Below, piece after piece: positions 46,363 through 55,463 of a DNA stretch of 64,000 nucleotides. The notes under the pieces are model-generated. The model did no database searches. It worked only from the letters and a program-made list of their open reading frames with translations, and was not told the DNA's origin. Position numbers and translations under genes: made by a program. Source of the DNA: JAJECS01 sp965219705 (GTDB lineage Bacteria; Chloroflexota; UBA11872); the NCBI GenBank assembly GCA_965219705.1, contig OZ244789.1, positions 434,001 through 498,000 on the forward strand, written 5' to 3'. The stretch's first letter is position 1; each line of letters opens with the position of its first letter.

Positions 46363-47382
46363 CTAGAGCGTCTTGATATAGGCGACGATCGCGCGCAGCT
46401 CGTCTGACGAGAGCAACGTGTCGAGGTCGGCTTGCATCTGGCCCGGCTCATATCCCTCCACGACCTCCGCGTTGGGGTCCACGATCGCCCGCAGCAGATA
46501 GGCGTCATCGGCGATGACCGTTGAGCCATCGTCCAGCGTGACCTGGCTGAGGTAGACGCCCTGCCACGTGGGACCGATGCCCTCGGACCCGTCGCTGCTG
46601 TGGCAGGCCTCACAGCCGACGGCACGGACAAGTGCCGCCCCCAAACCGGGATCGGGTAACGCTGGGGTGGCCGTGGGTTGCGGCGCGGGCGTGGGTGTCG
46701 GCTGTGGCGTGGGCGTGGGCACTGGCGCCGGCGTGGGTGTCGGAATCGGTTCCGGCGTGGGCGTCGGGGTGGGCTCTGGCGTCGCCGCCGCCGTAGGGGT
46801 CGGTTCCGGCGTGGGTGTGGGCACAGGCGTCGGCTCTAGTGTGGGCGTCGGCTCGGGTGTGGGGGTGGGCTCCGGTGTCGGGGTGGGCTCCGATGTCGCC
46901 GTGGGTTCGAGTGTCGGCGTCGGCGTCAGTGTGGCCTCCGCCGTCGGCGTGGACTCTGGCGCAGGTGCCGGTGACGGCGTGGGCGCGGGCGTGGATTCCG
47001 GCGTAGGTGTCGTATCCGGTGATGGCGTGGGTTCTGGGATCGGCGTCGGCGGTGGCGTCGCGGTGGGCTCGGGCATTGAGGTCGGTGTGGGCTCCGGCGT
47101 GGGCATGGACTCTGACGTCGGCGCGGGCTCGAGCGTCGGTGTAGGCGCCGGCATCGCCGCAGTCGCCGGCATCGTCACAGTCGCCGGCGTTGTCGCAGGC
47201 GTGGGCGCAAGGGTGGGGGATGACGCCAAAGGCGCGCCCCGTGCGGGCGGCGCCGTGGCTTCCCCACACGCCAGGCACAGAAGGCCGAACACGACGATGA
47301 GGCCCGCTAACCGAGAGTTGCTTGAGGGACCGTTCGATTCGCGCTTGGGTGCGAGCCGACGACTGCTTACGTGTCTACGCAC
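46363..47382 (-). CDS. Cytochrome c lipoprotein with a very long Pro/Thr linker
   Basis: 339 aa. Lipobox IVVFGLLCLACGE, an almost uninterrupted PT/PEPT linker of about 190 residues, then a monohaem cytochrome c domain with CEACH (about residue 263), SEGIGPTWQGVY, and a likely Met ligand in GQMQADLDTLLSSDELRAIVAYIKTL. GTG start at 47382. The long linker would let the domain reach through or beyond the wall. Same module design as the cytochrome at 42510, on the opposite strand. Confidence 0.85.
   Translation of the reverse strand: MRRHVSSRRLAPKRESNGPSSNSRLAGLIVVFGLLCLACGEATAPPARGAPLASSPTLAPTPATTPATVTMPATAAMPAPTPTLEPAPTSESMPTPEPTPTSMPEPTATPPPTPIPEPTPSPDTTPTPESTPAPTPSPAPAPESTPTAEATLTPTPTLEPTATSEPTPTPEPTPTPEPTPTLEPTPVPTPTPEPTPTAAATPEPTPTPTPEPIPTPTPAPVPTPTPQPTPTPAPQPTATPALPDPGLGAALVRAVGCEACHSSDGSEGIGPTWQGVYLSQVTLDDGSTVIADDAYLLRAIVDPNAEVVEGYEPGQMQADLDTLLSSDELRAIVAYIKTL
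46670..47250 (-). repeat. Low-complexity Pro/Thr-coding repeats
   Basis: Imperfect short tandem repeats coding PTPEPTPTPEPTP. Their antisense frames read as Gly/Val-rich strings and should not be called as genes. Confidence 0.75.
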
Positions 47383-47753
47383 GCGTCAGCTATCACAACC
47401 CGTGAATCATCCGCATTCAGGAAGCCATGGCTGGGCCAATGCGGGTGTGTCCCGCCATTTCGTCGCGCGGCGCATATGCACAAGAGTATCGCGCATGAAC
47501 CGCTTGTCACGCGTCCGCAGGCTGCCGCGCGCAATCTGAACAACGGAGACCCTGCAGCCACTCGCGAATCGCGTCCGTCAATCACAGAGTGGTCCATTCG
47601 CTGGCGGCAGCTCGTCCGCCCATCGGCCGGACCACCTCAGCCTGGCGCTTCCCACGAGCCTTCAGGCGCGAACCTCACGGAAGTTGACGCGGGGGATTGG
47701 TACATTCTGCCGTTGCCATCCTTGGGTCACCGTGGCGGGCACCAGAGGGCGCA
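47383..47753. other. Intergenic region between divergent cytochrome and acyltransferase genes
   Basis: 370 bp with promoters for both flanks presumed. No gene or strong hairpin recognised; short overlapping frames on both strands are unsupported. Confidence 0.45.
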
Positions 47754-48722
47754 GTGATCGTGCTGGAAAAGTTTTCGGTGAGGCATTGGGTCAGCGTCGC
47801 ACGCCGCATCCCCATGCACGCCGCACGGCTCATGGGGGCGCTGGTCTCCTACGGGGCATCGGCGCTGCTGCTCGCAGTCACATTGCTCCTGGCGATCATC
47901 CCCGCCAGAGTCGCCGATGCCGTCGCCGCCTGGGCCGGGCGCCGCGTCTACGCGTGGTGGGGCGGGCGTCGATCGCGGCAGCTGCGCGCCAACCTGTCCG
48001 TGGTCATGGGCGCGTCCGCCTCGGCGAAGGAGGTGAACGCAGCGGCCGCCGATGTGTACGCCAGCTACGGCCGCTATCTGGCGGAATACTTCACCATGAT
48101 CTGGCCCGACTGGTGGCGCCGCCAGCGCCGCGTCGAGATTGATTCGTCAGAGCTGGCGGCGGCGCTTGGGGCCGGCCGGGGCGCCATCATCGTGAGCATG
48201 CATGCCGCCAACTTCGAGATCGCCGCCCGCGAGCTGCGGCGGCGGCACGCGCCCATATCCTCCGCCGGCGAACGGATGCGCCCCCACTGGCTGGGGCGCG
48301 TCATCGCGATGATCCGCCGGCAGGCGCGGATCGCGGTGCACGACGAACGCCATGCCGCCCGCCCGTTACTGCGTGCGCTGCGCCGCAACGAAGCGGTCGG
48401 ACTGGCTGCCGATCGGGTCATCTTTGGCGACGGCGTGCCCGTGCAGTTGTGCGGTGAGACCGCGCTGCTCCCAAAGGGACCCGCCATGCTCGCCATCATG
48501 AGCGGCGCTCCACTGATGCCCGCGTTCACCCGGCGCTTGCCCGATGGCCGCGTCCAAGGCGTCTTCGGACGCGGCATCGACCTGCGCGACCTCGACCGCT
48601 CAAGCGCCGGTTTGCAGGAAGGCGTGCAACGCATGGCGGATGCGCTGACGGAGATGATCGGCTACGGCTACCGCAGCTGGTACGCCCTGCACCCGGTATG
48701 GCAAGCGGCGCGGGTGCCTTAA
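47754..48722 (+). CDS. Lysophospholipid/lipid A-type acyltransferase (LpxL/HtrB superfamily)
   Basis: 322 aa. N-terminal transmembrane helix (SYGASALLLAVTLLLAII), then the acyltransferase domain: GAIIVSMHAANFEIAARELRR, with the catalytic H-x4-E pattern (HAANFE), and the DRVIFGDGVPVQLCGETALLPKGPAMLA loop. Resembles the PatA/PimA-pathway phosphatidylinositol mannoside acyltransferase branch as much as LpxL. It esterifies a glycolipid with a fatty acid at the membrane. GTG start with GAGGG 6 nt upstream; a longer TTG start at 47697 adds nothing conserved. Confidence 0.85.
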   Translation: MIVLEKFSVRHWVSVARRIPMHAARLMGALVSYGASALLLAVTLLLAIIPARVADAVAAWAGRRVYAWWGGRRSRQLRANLSVVMGASASAKEVNAAAADVYASYGRYLAEYFTMIWPDWWRRQRRVEIDSSELAAALGAGRGAIIVSMHAANFEIAARELRRRHAPISSAGERMRPHWLGRVIAMIRRQARIAVHDERHAARPLLRALRRNEAVGLAADRVIFGDGVPVQLCGETALLPKGPAMLAIMSGAPLMPAFTRRLPDGRVQGVFGRGIDLRDLDRSSAGLQEGVQRMADALTEMIGYGYRSWYALHPVWQAARVP

Positions 48723-48783
48723 CGCCTCGATGCGTTTGGCCCCGGCATGGGTGCTGGCGGCACCGGCGACGCCGTTCGACCTA

Positions 48784-49533
48784 TCAGGCGCTCCCGGCGC
48801 GCTCGAGGAACTCCCTCGCCCCTTGCTCCAACCATGGCATCCAGGGCGGGTGCAGGAACCGGGCGCCAACGTCGAGCCAGCGTTCCACGGTTGGCGTAAA
48901 GGCAAGCGTGCCCGCCACGCGACCGGCGGCGACGATCTGGCGGATCGCCTTCTCGGTGACCTCCACCACCTCCGGCGCCGAGTTATCCAGAATCCCCATG
49001 CTCTGGCCCAGGTCCGACGGCGCCACGAAGAACACGTCGATATGGTCGACCTCGAGCAGCTCGGAGAGGTTGTGGACCGCCTGAATGTCCTCGACCAGAA
49101 TCACAATCAGCGTCTCGTCGTTCGCCTTGTTGAGGTAGTCCTCGACGCCGTGGCCCTGGCGTGAGCCGAACATGCCGCGGTGGCCGATGGGCGCGAACTT
49201 GGCGGCATCGACGATCTGACGCGCCTCGTCCGCCGTGTTGACGTGCGGCACCACGATGCCCTGCGCCCCCTGGTCCAGCGTGCGATATATCAGGCCGGGT
49301 TCCACGCGGTTCACGCGCACGATCGACGTCACGCCCCACAGATCGCAAGCACGCGTCAGGTCGGCGATGTCGCCAAAGTCGACCGGCCCGTGCTCTGCTT
49401 CAATCCAGAATCCGTCGAACCCCATCGGCCCCATTTCGTCGATCATGTCCGGCGTGTTCACGCCGGCTGGGACGGTTACCACGCCGCCTTCGGCGAGCTT
49501 GCGCTTGACGCGGTTCGGTCGGATTTCGGCCAT
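48784..49533 (-). CDS. HpcH/HpaI family aldolase
   Basis: 249 aa class II (metal-dependent) aldolase cleaving 2-keto-3-deoxy or 4-hydroxy-2-oxo acids. Core: MGFDGFWIEAEHGPVDFGDI, VRVNRVEPGLIYRTLDQGAQGIVVPHVNTADEA, GMFGSRQGHG, VILVEDIQAVHN with the metal-binding Glu, and FFVAPSDLGQSMG with the Asp. Probably cleaves an acid from aromatic or sugar catabolism. Convergent with the acyltransferase. Confidence 0.9.
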   Translation of the reverse strand: MAEIRPNRVKRKLAEGGVVTVPAGVNTPDMIDEMGPMGFDGFWIEAEHGPVDFGDIADLTRACDLWGVTSIVRVNRVEPGLIYRTLDQGAQGIVVPHVNTADEARQIVDAAKFAPIGHRGMFGSRQGHGVEDYLNKANDETLIVILVEDIQAVHNLSELLEVDHIDVFFVAPSDLGQSMGILDNSAPEVVEVTEKAIRQIVAAGRVAGTLAFTPTVERWLDVGARFLHPPWMPWLEQGAREFLERAGSA

Positions 49534-49625
49534 GCTCTAGTCCTTGCGGTGATCGACGGCTCGGCAGCGGCCGCCAGCGTAAGGCATACGCGCACCAGCC
49601 TTCATCCGGCGTCAACCCGCGGCGG

Positions 49626-50717
49626 TTAAGTGCGGGTAACGGTGATGTAGGTGCCCGACACCTCGCTCATGCGCGGGTTGTTCGGATCGGTGCGCCCGTA
49701 GGCCGCAAGCAAGGTGTCGGGGGCGACCTCTTCCACCCAGTCGTAGCTGCCGCAATCCCACGGCTGCGGACCCAAGTGCAGGCAGAAGTGCCCGATCCAC
49801 GAGTGGCCGTCGTCGAGACTGAAGGCCAGCCAGTCGCCGGGACGGCCGTAGATCACCGCCAGCACGCCATTGGCCATGCGACAGGCGTTGGGCCAAACGC
49901 CGCGGTCGGCGATGGGATCGGCCACGCTCCAGCTGCGCCCGTCGTCCGCCGAACGGCTCAGGTACAGCGGCGAATGGCGACCGTCATAGCGTCCTCCGCT
50001 GCGCATGAAGCACAGCACGTCACCGCTTGGCAGCGTCAGCAGCGCCGGCTCGTCGAAGCCTTCGATCCGCACGTGGTCGTCCGGCGTCAGGTCCGACGCC
50101 ACCGTCGCGCGGTAGTGCCAGCTCCTGCCGCGGTCCGCCGAGCGCACGACGTAGCTGCTCTGCTTGCGATTGCCGGCAAACCGTCCGTGCACGCCCGCCA
50201 GCAGGCTGCCGTCGCCGAGCGCCACGATGTTGTGATCGACGTAGGAGTCCACGTGGCGGCCCCAGCGCTCGCTCTCGCCTTCGGAGAGCTGGGGAACACC
50301 CTCGATCTCCACTGTCTCTTGCGCGAAGGTCTGGCCTCCATCGGTCGAACGGTACGCGCGTCCGAGGTACACGCCCGGGCGGTCGGTCTTGCCGAGCCAC
50401 GGCTCTTCAGTGCCCTCCAGACCGACCAGCTCACCATCGGGGAACTGGTAGACGTGCCAGCTGGGCCACGCCGGCGCCGGCTCCCACGACTCGCCCGCGT
50501 CCCTCGACGCGCGCCAAGTCATCGCCCCGTCGTCGGCGGGGATGCTCCCGGCAATCAGGCGGCCGTCGCGATGGTTGAACAGGAACCCAGCGGGACAGTG
50601 GCGGTCTTGCTCGGGAATCAGCGTGATGGTGTGCTCGACCTGGATCGTCAGGCCGGGAAGCTCATAGTGCCCCCGGCACAGCGCCTCGCGGTCGATGGGC
50701 GGGTCTAAGGCAGCCAT
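49626..50717 (-). CDS. BNR-repeat sialidase-like protein
   Basis: About 363 aa without a signal peptide. Asp-box motifs are DAGESWEP, DGGQTFAQE, DRGRSWHYR, DDGRSWSVA and DDGHSWIGH, making a six-bladed propeller. It has VHGRFAGNRKQS and EGFDEPALL like other family 33/BNR enzymes. The ATG at 50717 is chosen on family start; neither it nor the ATG at 50735 has a strong RBS. Divergent from the M20 peptidase. Substrate is not shown by sequence. It is the second such propeller in the window, with low similarity to that at 1667. Confidence 0.8.
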   Translation of the reverse strand: MAALDPPIDREALCRGHYELPGLTIQVEHTITLIPEQDRHCPAGFLFNHRDGRLIAGSIPADDGAMTWRASRDAGESWEPAPAWPSWHVYQFPDGELVGLEGTEEPWLGKTDRPGVYLGRAYRSTDGGQTFAQETVEIEGVPQLSEGESERWGRHVDSYVDHNIVALGDGSLLAGVHGRFAGNRKQSSYVVRSADRGRSWHYRATVASDLTPDDHVRIEGFDEPALLTLPSGDVLCFMRSGGRYDGRHSPLYLSRSADDGRSWSVADPIADRGVWPNACRMANGVLAVIYGRPGDWLAFSLDDGHSWIGHFCLHLGPQPWDCGSYDWVEEVAPDTLLAAYGRTDPNNPRMSEVSGTYITVTRT

Positions 50718-50869
50718 GTGGCGCTCGCTTTGCATTGCTGGCAGGACGCGCTGGGCGCCGATGGTAGCGCCCGGCGCTCCCATCAGAGCAGGGACGGGAG
50801 CCGCCGTCGGCAAGCGTGTTGGCCGCTTACCATGCGGCCAGCGAGCAATTGAGCCGAGGAGTCGCTGCA

Positions 50870-52177
50870 ATGACCGAGCCCCAGATCCGCGAGCGTGTCT
50901 TGGCCGAGATCGATGCTCTGGCCGATGACTTGGTCCAGATGACCATCGACACCGTCCGCATCCCGTCCGTGAACCCGACCTATCCGGGCATCGACGTTGA
51001 GGCCGCGCGGGGCGGCGAGACCCGCGTGAACGAGTTCTGCAAGCCGCGCATGGAGGCCGTGGGCCTACAGACGGATATGTGGGAAGCGGAAGAGGGCCGC
51101 GCCAACCTGGTGGGCAAGCTCAGCGGCGCCGGCGGCGGACGGTCGCTGCTCTTCAACGGGCACGTGGACGTGGTGCCGCCCGGACCGGACGCCAACTGGA
51201 CGCGGGCGGGGCCGTGGAGCGGCGAAGTCGTCGACGGCCAGATCTGGGGCCGCGGCTCGTGCGACATGAAGGGCGGCAACGCCGCCGCGCTCATAGCCCT
51301 GCAAGCCGTCTTGCAGTCCGGCCTCCAGCCCAAGGGCGACGTCATCATCGAGTACGTCGTGGGCGAGGAGATGATGAACACCGAGGCCGGCACCGGCGCG
51401 GCCATCGAGCGCGGCTACACGGCCGATGCGGCGATCGTGGCCGAAGCGTCCGGCCCGCCCTACCGCTTGGGCATCATCCCGGCATCGCCCGGCCTGCTCT
51501 ACATGGCCTGCACGATCGAGGGTCGGGCGGTGCATGCCTCGATGCGCGACGAGCTGATTCGCGCGGGCGGCGGCGGCGCGTCCATCGGCGTCTCCTCCAT
51601 CGACAAGGCCCAACTGGTCATGGACGGCCTGCGCCGGCTGGAGGAGGAGTGGGGACAGACCAAGTCTCATCCGATGTTCAAGCGCCCGGGGCACTTCACC
51701 ATCTACCCCGGCCTGGTGCAGGGCGGTCCCAACGGTCCCTTTGTCATCTCCGAGGAAAGCCGGGTGGAGTACGCGATCTGGCACCCGCCGCAGGACCCGG
51801 TGGAGGACGTCAAGGCCGAGATCGAGACCCATATCGCGCGCGTCGCGGCGACGGATTCGTGGCTGCGGGAGCACCCGCCCAAGGTCGAGTGGCTGCTCTG
51901 GTGGCCGCCGTTCGACGTGGCGCCCGACGCGCCCATCTGCCAGGCCCTCGAGGCGGCCTATACCGGCGTATTCGGCACGGAAGCGCCGTACTACGGCTTC
52001 GCCGCCGTCGACGACGGGGCGTTCCTCAATCGCGCCGGAATTCCGGCCATCACCATCGGGCCGGGGAGCCTGCTGGTGGCGCACGGACCCGACGAGCACG
52101 TGGCCATCGACGAGCTGATCGACGCCGCGAAGATCTACGCCCTGGCCATCATCGAATGGTGCGGCGTCGAAGCATAG
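50870..52177 (+). CDS. M20 family metallopeptidase/deacylase (ArgE/DapE-like)
   Basis: 435 aa amidohydrolase with two Zn ions. Metal ligands: SLLFNGHVDVVPPG (H, D), IWGRGSCDMKGGNAA (D), VVGEEMMNTEAG (E catalytic, E), and the late GAFLNRAGIPAITIGPG ... AHGPDEHVAI (H). The central dimerisation domain with IEGRAVHAS is present. Cleaves N-acyl or small amide bonds. The ATG at 50870 has GAGGAG about 9 nt upstream. The gene begins a forward-strand catabolic run of PhyH and RraA genes. Confidence 0.92.
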   Translation: MTEPQIRERVLAEIDALADDLVQMTIDTVRIPSVNPTYPGIDVEAARGGETRVNEFCKPRMEAVGLQTDMWEAEEGRANLVGKLSGAGGGRSLLFNGHVDVVPPGPDANWTRAGPWSGEVVDGQIWGRGSCDMKGGNAAALIALQAVLQSGLQPKGDVIIEYVVGEEMMNTEAGTGAAIERGYTADAAIVAEASGPPYRLGIIPASPGLLYMACTIEGRAVHASMRDELIRAGGGGASIGVSSIDKAQLVMDGLRRLEEEWGQTKSHPMFKRPGHFTIYPGLVQGGPNGPFVISEESRVEYAIWHPPQDPVEDVKAEIETHIARVAATDSWLREHPPKVEWLLWWPPFDVAPDAPICQALEAAYTGVFGTEAPYYGFAAVDDGAFLNRAGIPAITIGPGSLLVAHGPDEHVAIDELIDAAKIYALAIIEWCGVEA

Positions 52178-52252
52178 GGCCCGCGTAAACTGTGAACGCC
52201 GGCCCCACGATGCCCGATCCGGTGGCAAACACCAGCGGCCGAGAAGCCCAGC

Positions 52253-53158
52253 ATGAACCGCACACACTCCTGCGAACCCACGATGACCGATGAGGACGTG
52301 GTGTGGTTCTGCCGCAACGGCTACTGGATTCTCGAAGCGGTCGTGCCAGACGAAATCAACCGGCGAGCGCTGGACTACCTGGCGTCGAACACGCACTTGG
52401 AACCCACCGAGATCATGGCGGAGGACTGGTTCGTCGACGGCGTGATTCTCAACCCCGCGGCCGCCGGGGCGGTGCGCTCGCTGCTGGGAAACGACTTCGC
52501 CTTGCCGACGCTGATGGCGAATCATCGCGGCACGGGCCCGGCCAAGCCGCAGGACTGGCACCGGGACAGCGGCTCACGCCATGGCCCGGAGCTCAACTAC
52601 CTGCAAGTCTTCTACTACCCGCAAGACGTGCCGCGGGAGATGGGTCCCACCGAGCTGCTGCCGGGCTCGCACTTCCTCTATCAGCGTGAAAAGCTGATGG
52701 CGCACTACGGCGCGATCAAAGGCGGCGTGCTCACCACCGGGCCGGCAGGTTCCATTTTCATTACCTCATACAACATCTGGCACCGCCGAGCGGCCCGCAC
52801 GGCGACAGCGGCGGCCGGTGTGCGCAACTTGCTCAAATACAACTACTGGCGCACCGCCGACCCGCGGCGGGACTGGATCGTGAGCCCGGAGTTCGACGTC
52901 GCCTCGGCGGATTTCGTTGTCGACGGGGTGCGCTTCTCCGAGGCGGTCCGCGACTGCGTCGACGCGGCCGAGATGTATTACTGGCTCAGCGGGAAGATCG
53001 ACGAGTTTCACTATCTGGGCGGTCAGTCGTGGCCCGCGGACATCCTGCAAACCAAGCCCGCGCCCGGTACCCACGAACGCGCCAGATACCGCCGGCGCTA
53101 CGGCGTCCCAGGCGACGTTACTGATCGACGGGGTCGGCAATCCGAGCGGCTCCGGTGA
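52253..53158 (+). CDS. Phytanoyl-CoA dioxygenase family protein (copy 1)
   Basis: 301 aa Fe(II)/2-oxoglutarate-dependent dioxygenase. The double-stranded beta-helix shows DWHRDSGSRHGPELNYLQVF with the H-x-D pair, GPTELLPGSHFL, and the distal His in YNIWHRRAAR; Arg for 2-oxoglutarate is likely nearby. About two thirds identical to the protein at 53617-54531. A start at MTDEDVVWFCRNGYW a few codons in is also possible. Substrate unknown; PhyH expansions are frequent in this type of genome. Confidence 0.85.
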   Translation: MNRTHSCEPTMTDEDVVWFCRNGYWILEAVVPDEINRRALDYLASNTHLEPTEIMAEDWFVDGVILNPAAAGAVRSLLGNDFALPTLMANHRGTGPAKPQDWHRDSGSRHGPELNYLQVFYYPQDVPREMGPTELLPGSHFLYQREKLMAHYGAIKGGVLTTGPAGSIFITSYNIWHRRAARTATAAAGVRNLLKYNYWRTADPRRDWIVSPEFDVASADFVVDGVRFSEAVRDCVDAAEMYYWLSGKIDEFHYLGGQSWPADILQTKPAPGTHERARYRRRYGVPGDVTDRRGRQSERLR

Positions 53159-53251
53159 GGTGACGGACGACGCCGGCCGCACGCGGCCGCGCCAGTGCCG
53201 AGCTAGGATGGGATGCGCGAGCGCCACGGCGCGACCGGCGGAGGTCAACGG

Positions 53252-53620
53252 ATGAAAGACCCGCGGCAGATGGTGCGGCAGTGCATCGACGAGTTGCGCG
53301 AGGGACGCCTGACCGAAGAGCGGCTGCGCGAGCTTGAGGAGGCCATCGGCGCGGAGCGACCGCGGCGCTGGGACCTGCTGTATCTCCAGGCGGCCAAAAC
53401 GTCGGAAGCCTCGGATGTCGTCGGGATGCGCATGATCCGCGACGGCGAGGTGGTGTATCCGCTGCCGGCGCCCGAGGACTGGCCCTATAAGACCGTGCTG
53501 GAGGCCATCAACGACGGCTGGCGGGTGGTGAAGTTCCCCGAGCTGGCGCTGCTGATGGACGAGGGCCGCACGTATGGGCTCTCCTGCGAGTTCATCCTGG
53601 AACGGAGGGCCGCCGCATGA
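53252..53620 (+). CDS. Hypothetical protein between two PhyH genes
   Basis: 122 aa. The ATG at 53252 has GGAGGT about 7 nt upstream, and its stop overlaps the next PhyH start by 4 nt (ATGA), so it is translated with it. N-terminus MKDPRQMVRQCIDELREG, then alternating helices with AIGAERPRRWDLLYLQAA and a basic end. No family recognised. The coupling suggests a partner of the dioxygenase. Confidence 0.7.
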   Translation: MKDPRQMVRQCIDELREGRLTEERLRELEEAIGAERPRRWDLLYLQAAKTSEASDVVGMRMIRDGEVVYPLPAPEDWPYKTVLEAINDGWRVVKFPELALLMDEGRTYGLSCEFILERRAAA

Positions 53621-54531
53621 CCATGACCAAGCGCACCTACGCCTGCGCGCCGACCATGACGGATGACGACATGATCTGGTTCTGCCGCAATGGGTACTGG
53701 ATTCTGGAAGGCGTAGTGCCCGACGAGATCAACCGGCGAGCCATGGACTATCTGGACGCACATCCGTACTCGGAACCAACGGAAATCCTGGAAGAGGATT
53801 GGTTTGTCGAAAACGTGATTGTCAACCCCGCGGCAGCCGGGGCGGTGCGGTCGCTCCTCGGCGACAACTTCACACTCCCGGTCCTCATGTCGAATCACCG
53901 GGGCACCGGCCCGCGGCATCCGCAGGACTGGCACCGGGACGGCGGCTCGCGCTATGGCCCGGAAGTGAACTACCTCCAGGTCTTCTATTACCCGCAAGCC
54001 GTGCCGCCGGAGATGGGCCCGACCGAGCTGTTGCCGGGCTCGCACTTTCTCTACCAGCGGGAAAAGCACATGGCGCACTACGACGCGGTCAAGGGGAGCG
54101 TCCTGACCGCCGCACCGGCGGGCTCGATCTTCCTCACCTCCTATAACATCTGGCACCGGCGCGGCGCGCGCACGGCGTCTGAGTCGGCCGGGGTGCGCAA
54201 CCTGCTCAAGTACAACTACTGGCGCACGGAAGACCCCAAGCGGGACTGGGTCCAGGAGCCGGACTTCGACATCGAGTTCGCCGACTTTGTGGTGGATAGC
54301 CTGCGCCATTCGGAGTTGATGCGCGATTGCGTGGATGCGGCGGAGATGTACTTCTGGCTCTGCGGCAAGTCCGACGAGTTCCGCTACCTCGGCGGGCAAG
54401 GCTGGCCGGGCGACATCCCCGAGAACAAGGCCACGCCCGAGGCGATCGCCCGCACGCGCTACCGACACCGCTACGGGGTACCCGGCGACATGACGGACCG
54501 CGGCGGACGGCGCGCGGCACGCATCTGGTGA
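53617..54531 (+). CDS. Phytanoyl-CoA dioxygenase family protein (copy 2)
   Basis: 304 aa, paralogue of the gene at 52253-53158 along its full length. HRGTGPRHPQDWHRDGGSRY (H-x-D), GPTELLPGSHFLYQREKHM and YNIWHRRGARTASES with the distal His are retained. Local tandem duplication with the small gene between. Its start overlaps that gene's stop. Different from copy 1 at several active-site neighbours, so specificity may have shifted. Confidence 0.87.
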   Translation: MTMTKRTYACAPTMTDDDMIWFCRNGYWILEGVVPDEINRRAMDYLDAHPYSEPTEILEEDWFVENVIVNPAAAGAVRSLLGDNFTLPVLMSNHRGTGPRHPQDWHRDGGSRYGPEVNYLQVFYYPQAVPPEMGPTELLPGSHFLYQREKHMAHYDAVKGSVLTAAPAGSIFLTSYNIWHRRGARTASESAGVRNLLKYNYWRTEDPKRDWVQEPDFDIEFADFVVDSLRHSELMRDCVDAAEMYFWLCGKSDEFRYLGGQGWPGDIPENKATPEAIARTRYRHRYGVPGDMTDRGGRRAARIW

Positions 54532-54532
54532 C

Positions 54533-55384
54533 ATGACCTGGGACATCGAGCGGCACGCGGCCGAGATCGAGCGCGATGGCTACACCATCATGGAGCGTGT
54601 GCTGCCACAGGCCGAGATCGACGCCGCGCGCGCGGCGATCGACGAGACGCTGGCCTCCGAGGAGACCATCGGGCGCAAATACGGCCTGCAGAGCGCCAAT
54701 CTGCGGATGGTGTTCAACGCCCAGGCGAAGCACCGGCACTTCCACGGACTGCCGCTGCGGTACCCGGCGCCGGTTGAGGTGGCTCGGCGGGTACTGGGCG
54801 ACGACATGTTTGCCCACGACGTCACCATCCGCGTGCCCATGCCGACCGGGGAGAAAGACCACCGCCGCTTCGGCGGCAACCTGCACGCCGACTGGAGCGA
54901 TTTCACGGTCACACCGTTCATGGGCGGCCGGCACTATGCGATGGGCATCCAGGCGGCCTGGGCCCTCACGGAGTTCTCAACAAAGACCGGCGGGCCGGTG
55001 GTCTGGCCGGGGTCGCACCTCACCGTCGAGATTCCGCCCGAGGACTCGGTGTCGCTTCCGTCCGGATGGAAGATCGCCGAAGCGCCGGCGGGATCGGTGC
55101 TGATGTGGGATGCCGGCCTGTGGCACACCGGCGGCACCAACCGCGGAGATAATCCCCGCTACTCGCTGATCCTCTTCTTCCAGCGCTGGTGGGTGAAGGG
55201 CTTCAACGACGCCTATCGCTACATGCCCCCGGATATGCGCGCCCAAATGTCGCTGGCCGAACGCAAGCTCTGGGGGCTCGAGGCCGGAGTCCCGCCAAAT
55301 ACGCACTTCCGCGGCATGAGCCCCGAGCAGATCGAGGCCCTGACGCCGGCCGAGAAGGCCGTGCTCAACATCGCAGCCTATTAG
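54533..55384 (+). CDS. Phytanoyl-CoA dioxygenase family protein (divergent copy)
   Basis: 283 aa. Starts MTWDIERHAAEIERDGYTIMERVL, typical PhyH, and has GGNLHADWSDFTVTPF with the H-x-D pair, GGPVVWPGSHLTVEI, and GLWHTGGTNRGDNPR with distal His and the 2-oxoglutarate Arg. Only distantly similar to the two preceding copies. It begins one base after their stop, so the three form a single operon. Likely oxidises a small hydrophobic or quinone-like molecule. Confidence 0.9.
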   Translation: MTWDIERHAAEIERDGYTIMERVLPQAEIDAARAAIDETLASEETIGRKYGLQSANLRMVFNAQAKHRHFHGLPLRYPAPVEVARRVLGDDMFAHDVTIRVPMPTGEKDHRRFGGNLHADWSDFTVTPFMGGRHYAMGIQAAWALTEFSTKTGGPVVWPGSHLTVEIPPEDSVSLPSGWKIAEAPAGSVLMWDAGLWHTGGTNRGDNPRYSLILFFQRWWVKGFNDAYRYMPPDMRAQMSLAERKLWGLEAGVPPNTHFRGMSPEQIEALTPAEKAVLNIAAY

Positions 55385-55463
55385 CACCGCGCGCCCGCGT
55401 TGACGCCCATCGCTCGACCCGCATAGCATCAACCCGCAGCCCCAGCCGTCCGCGGGAGCCGCC

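Noticed and set aside
44160..47250. CRISPR-like repetitive sequence
   Set aside because: The repeats are short coding PT units without spacers or palindromic direct repeats.
51065..52561. Long antisense frame opposite the M20 peptidase
   Set aside because: Low-complexity composition and no motifs; the M20 gene on the other strand has all metal ligands.
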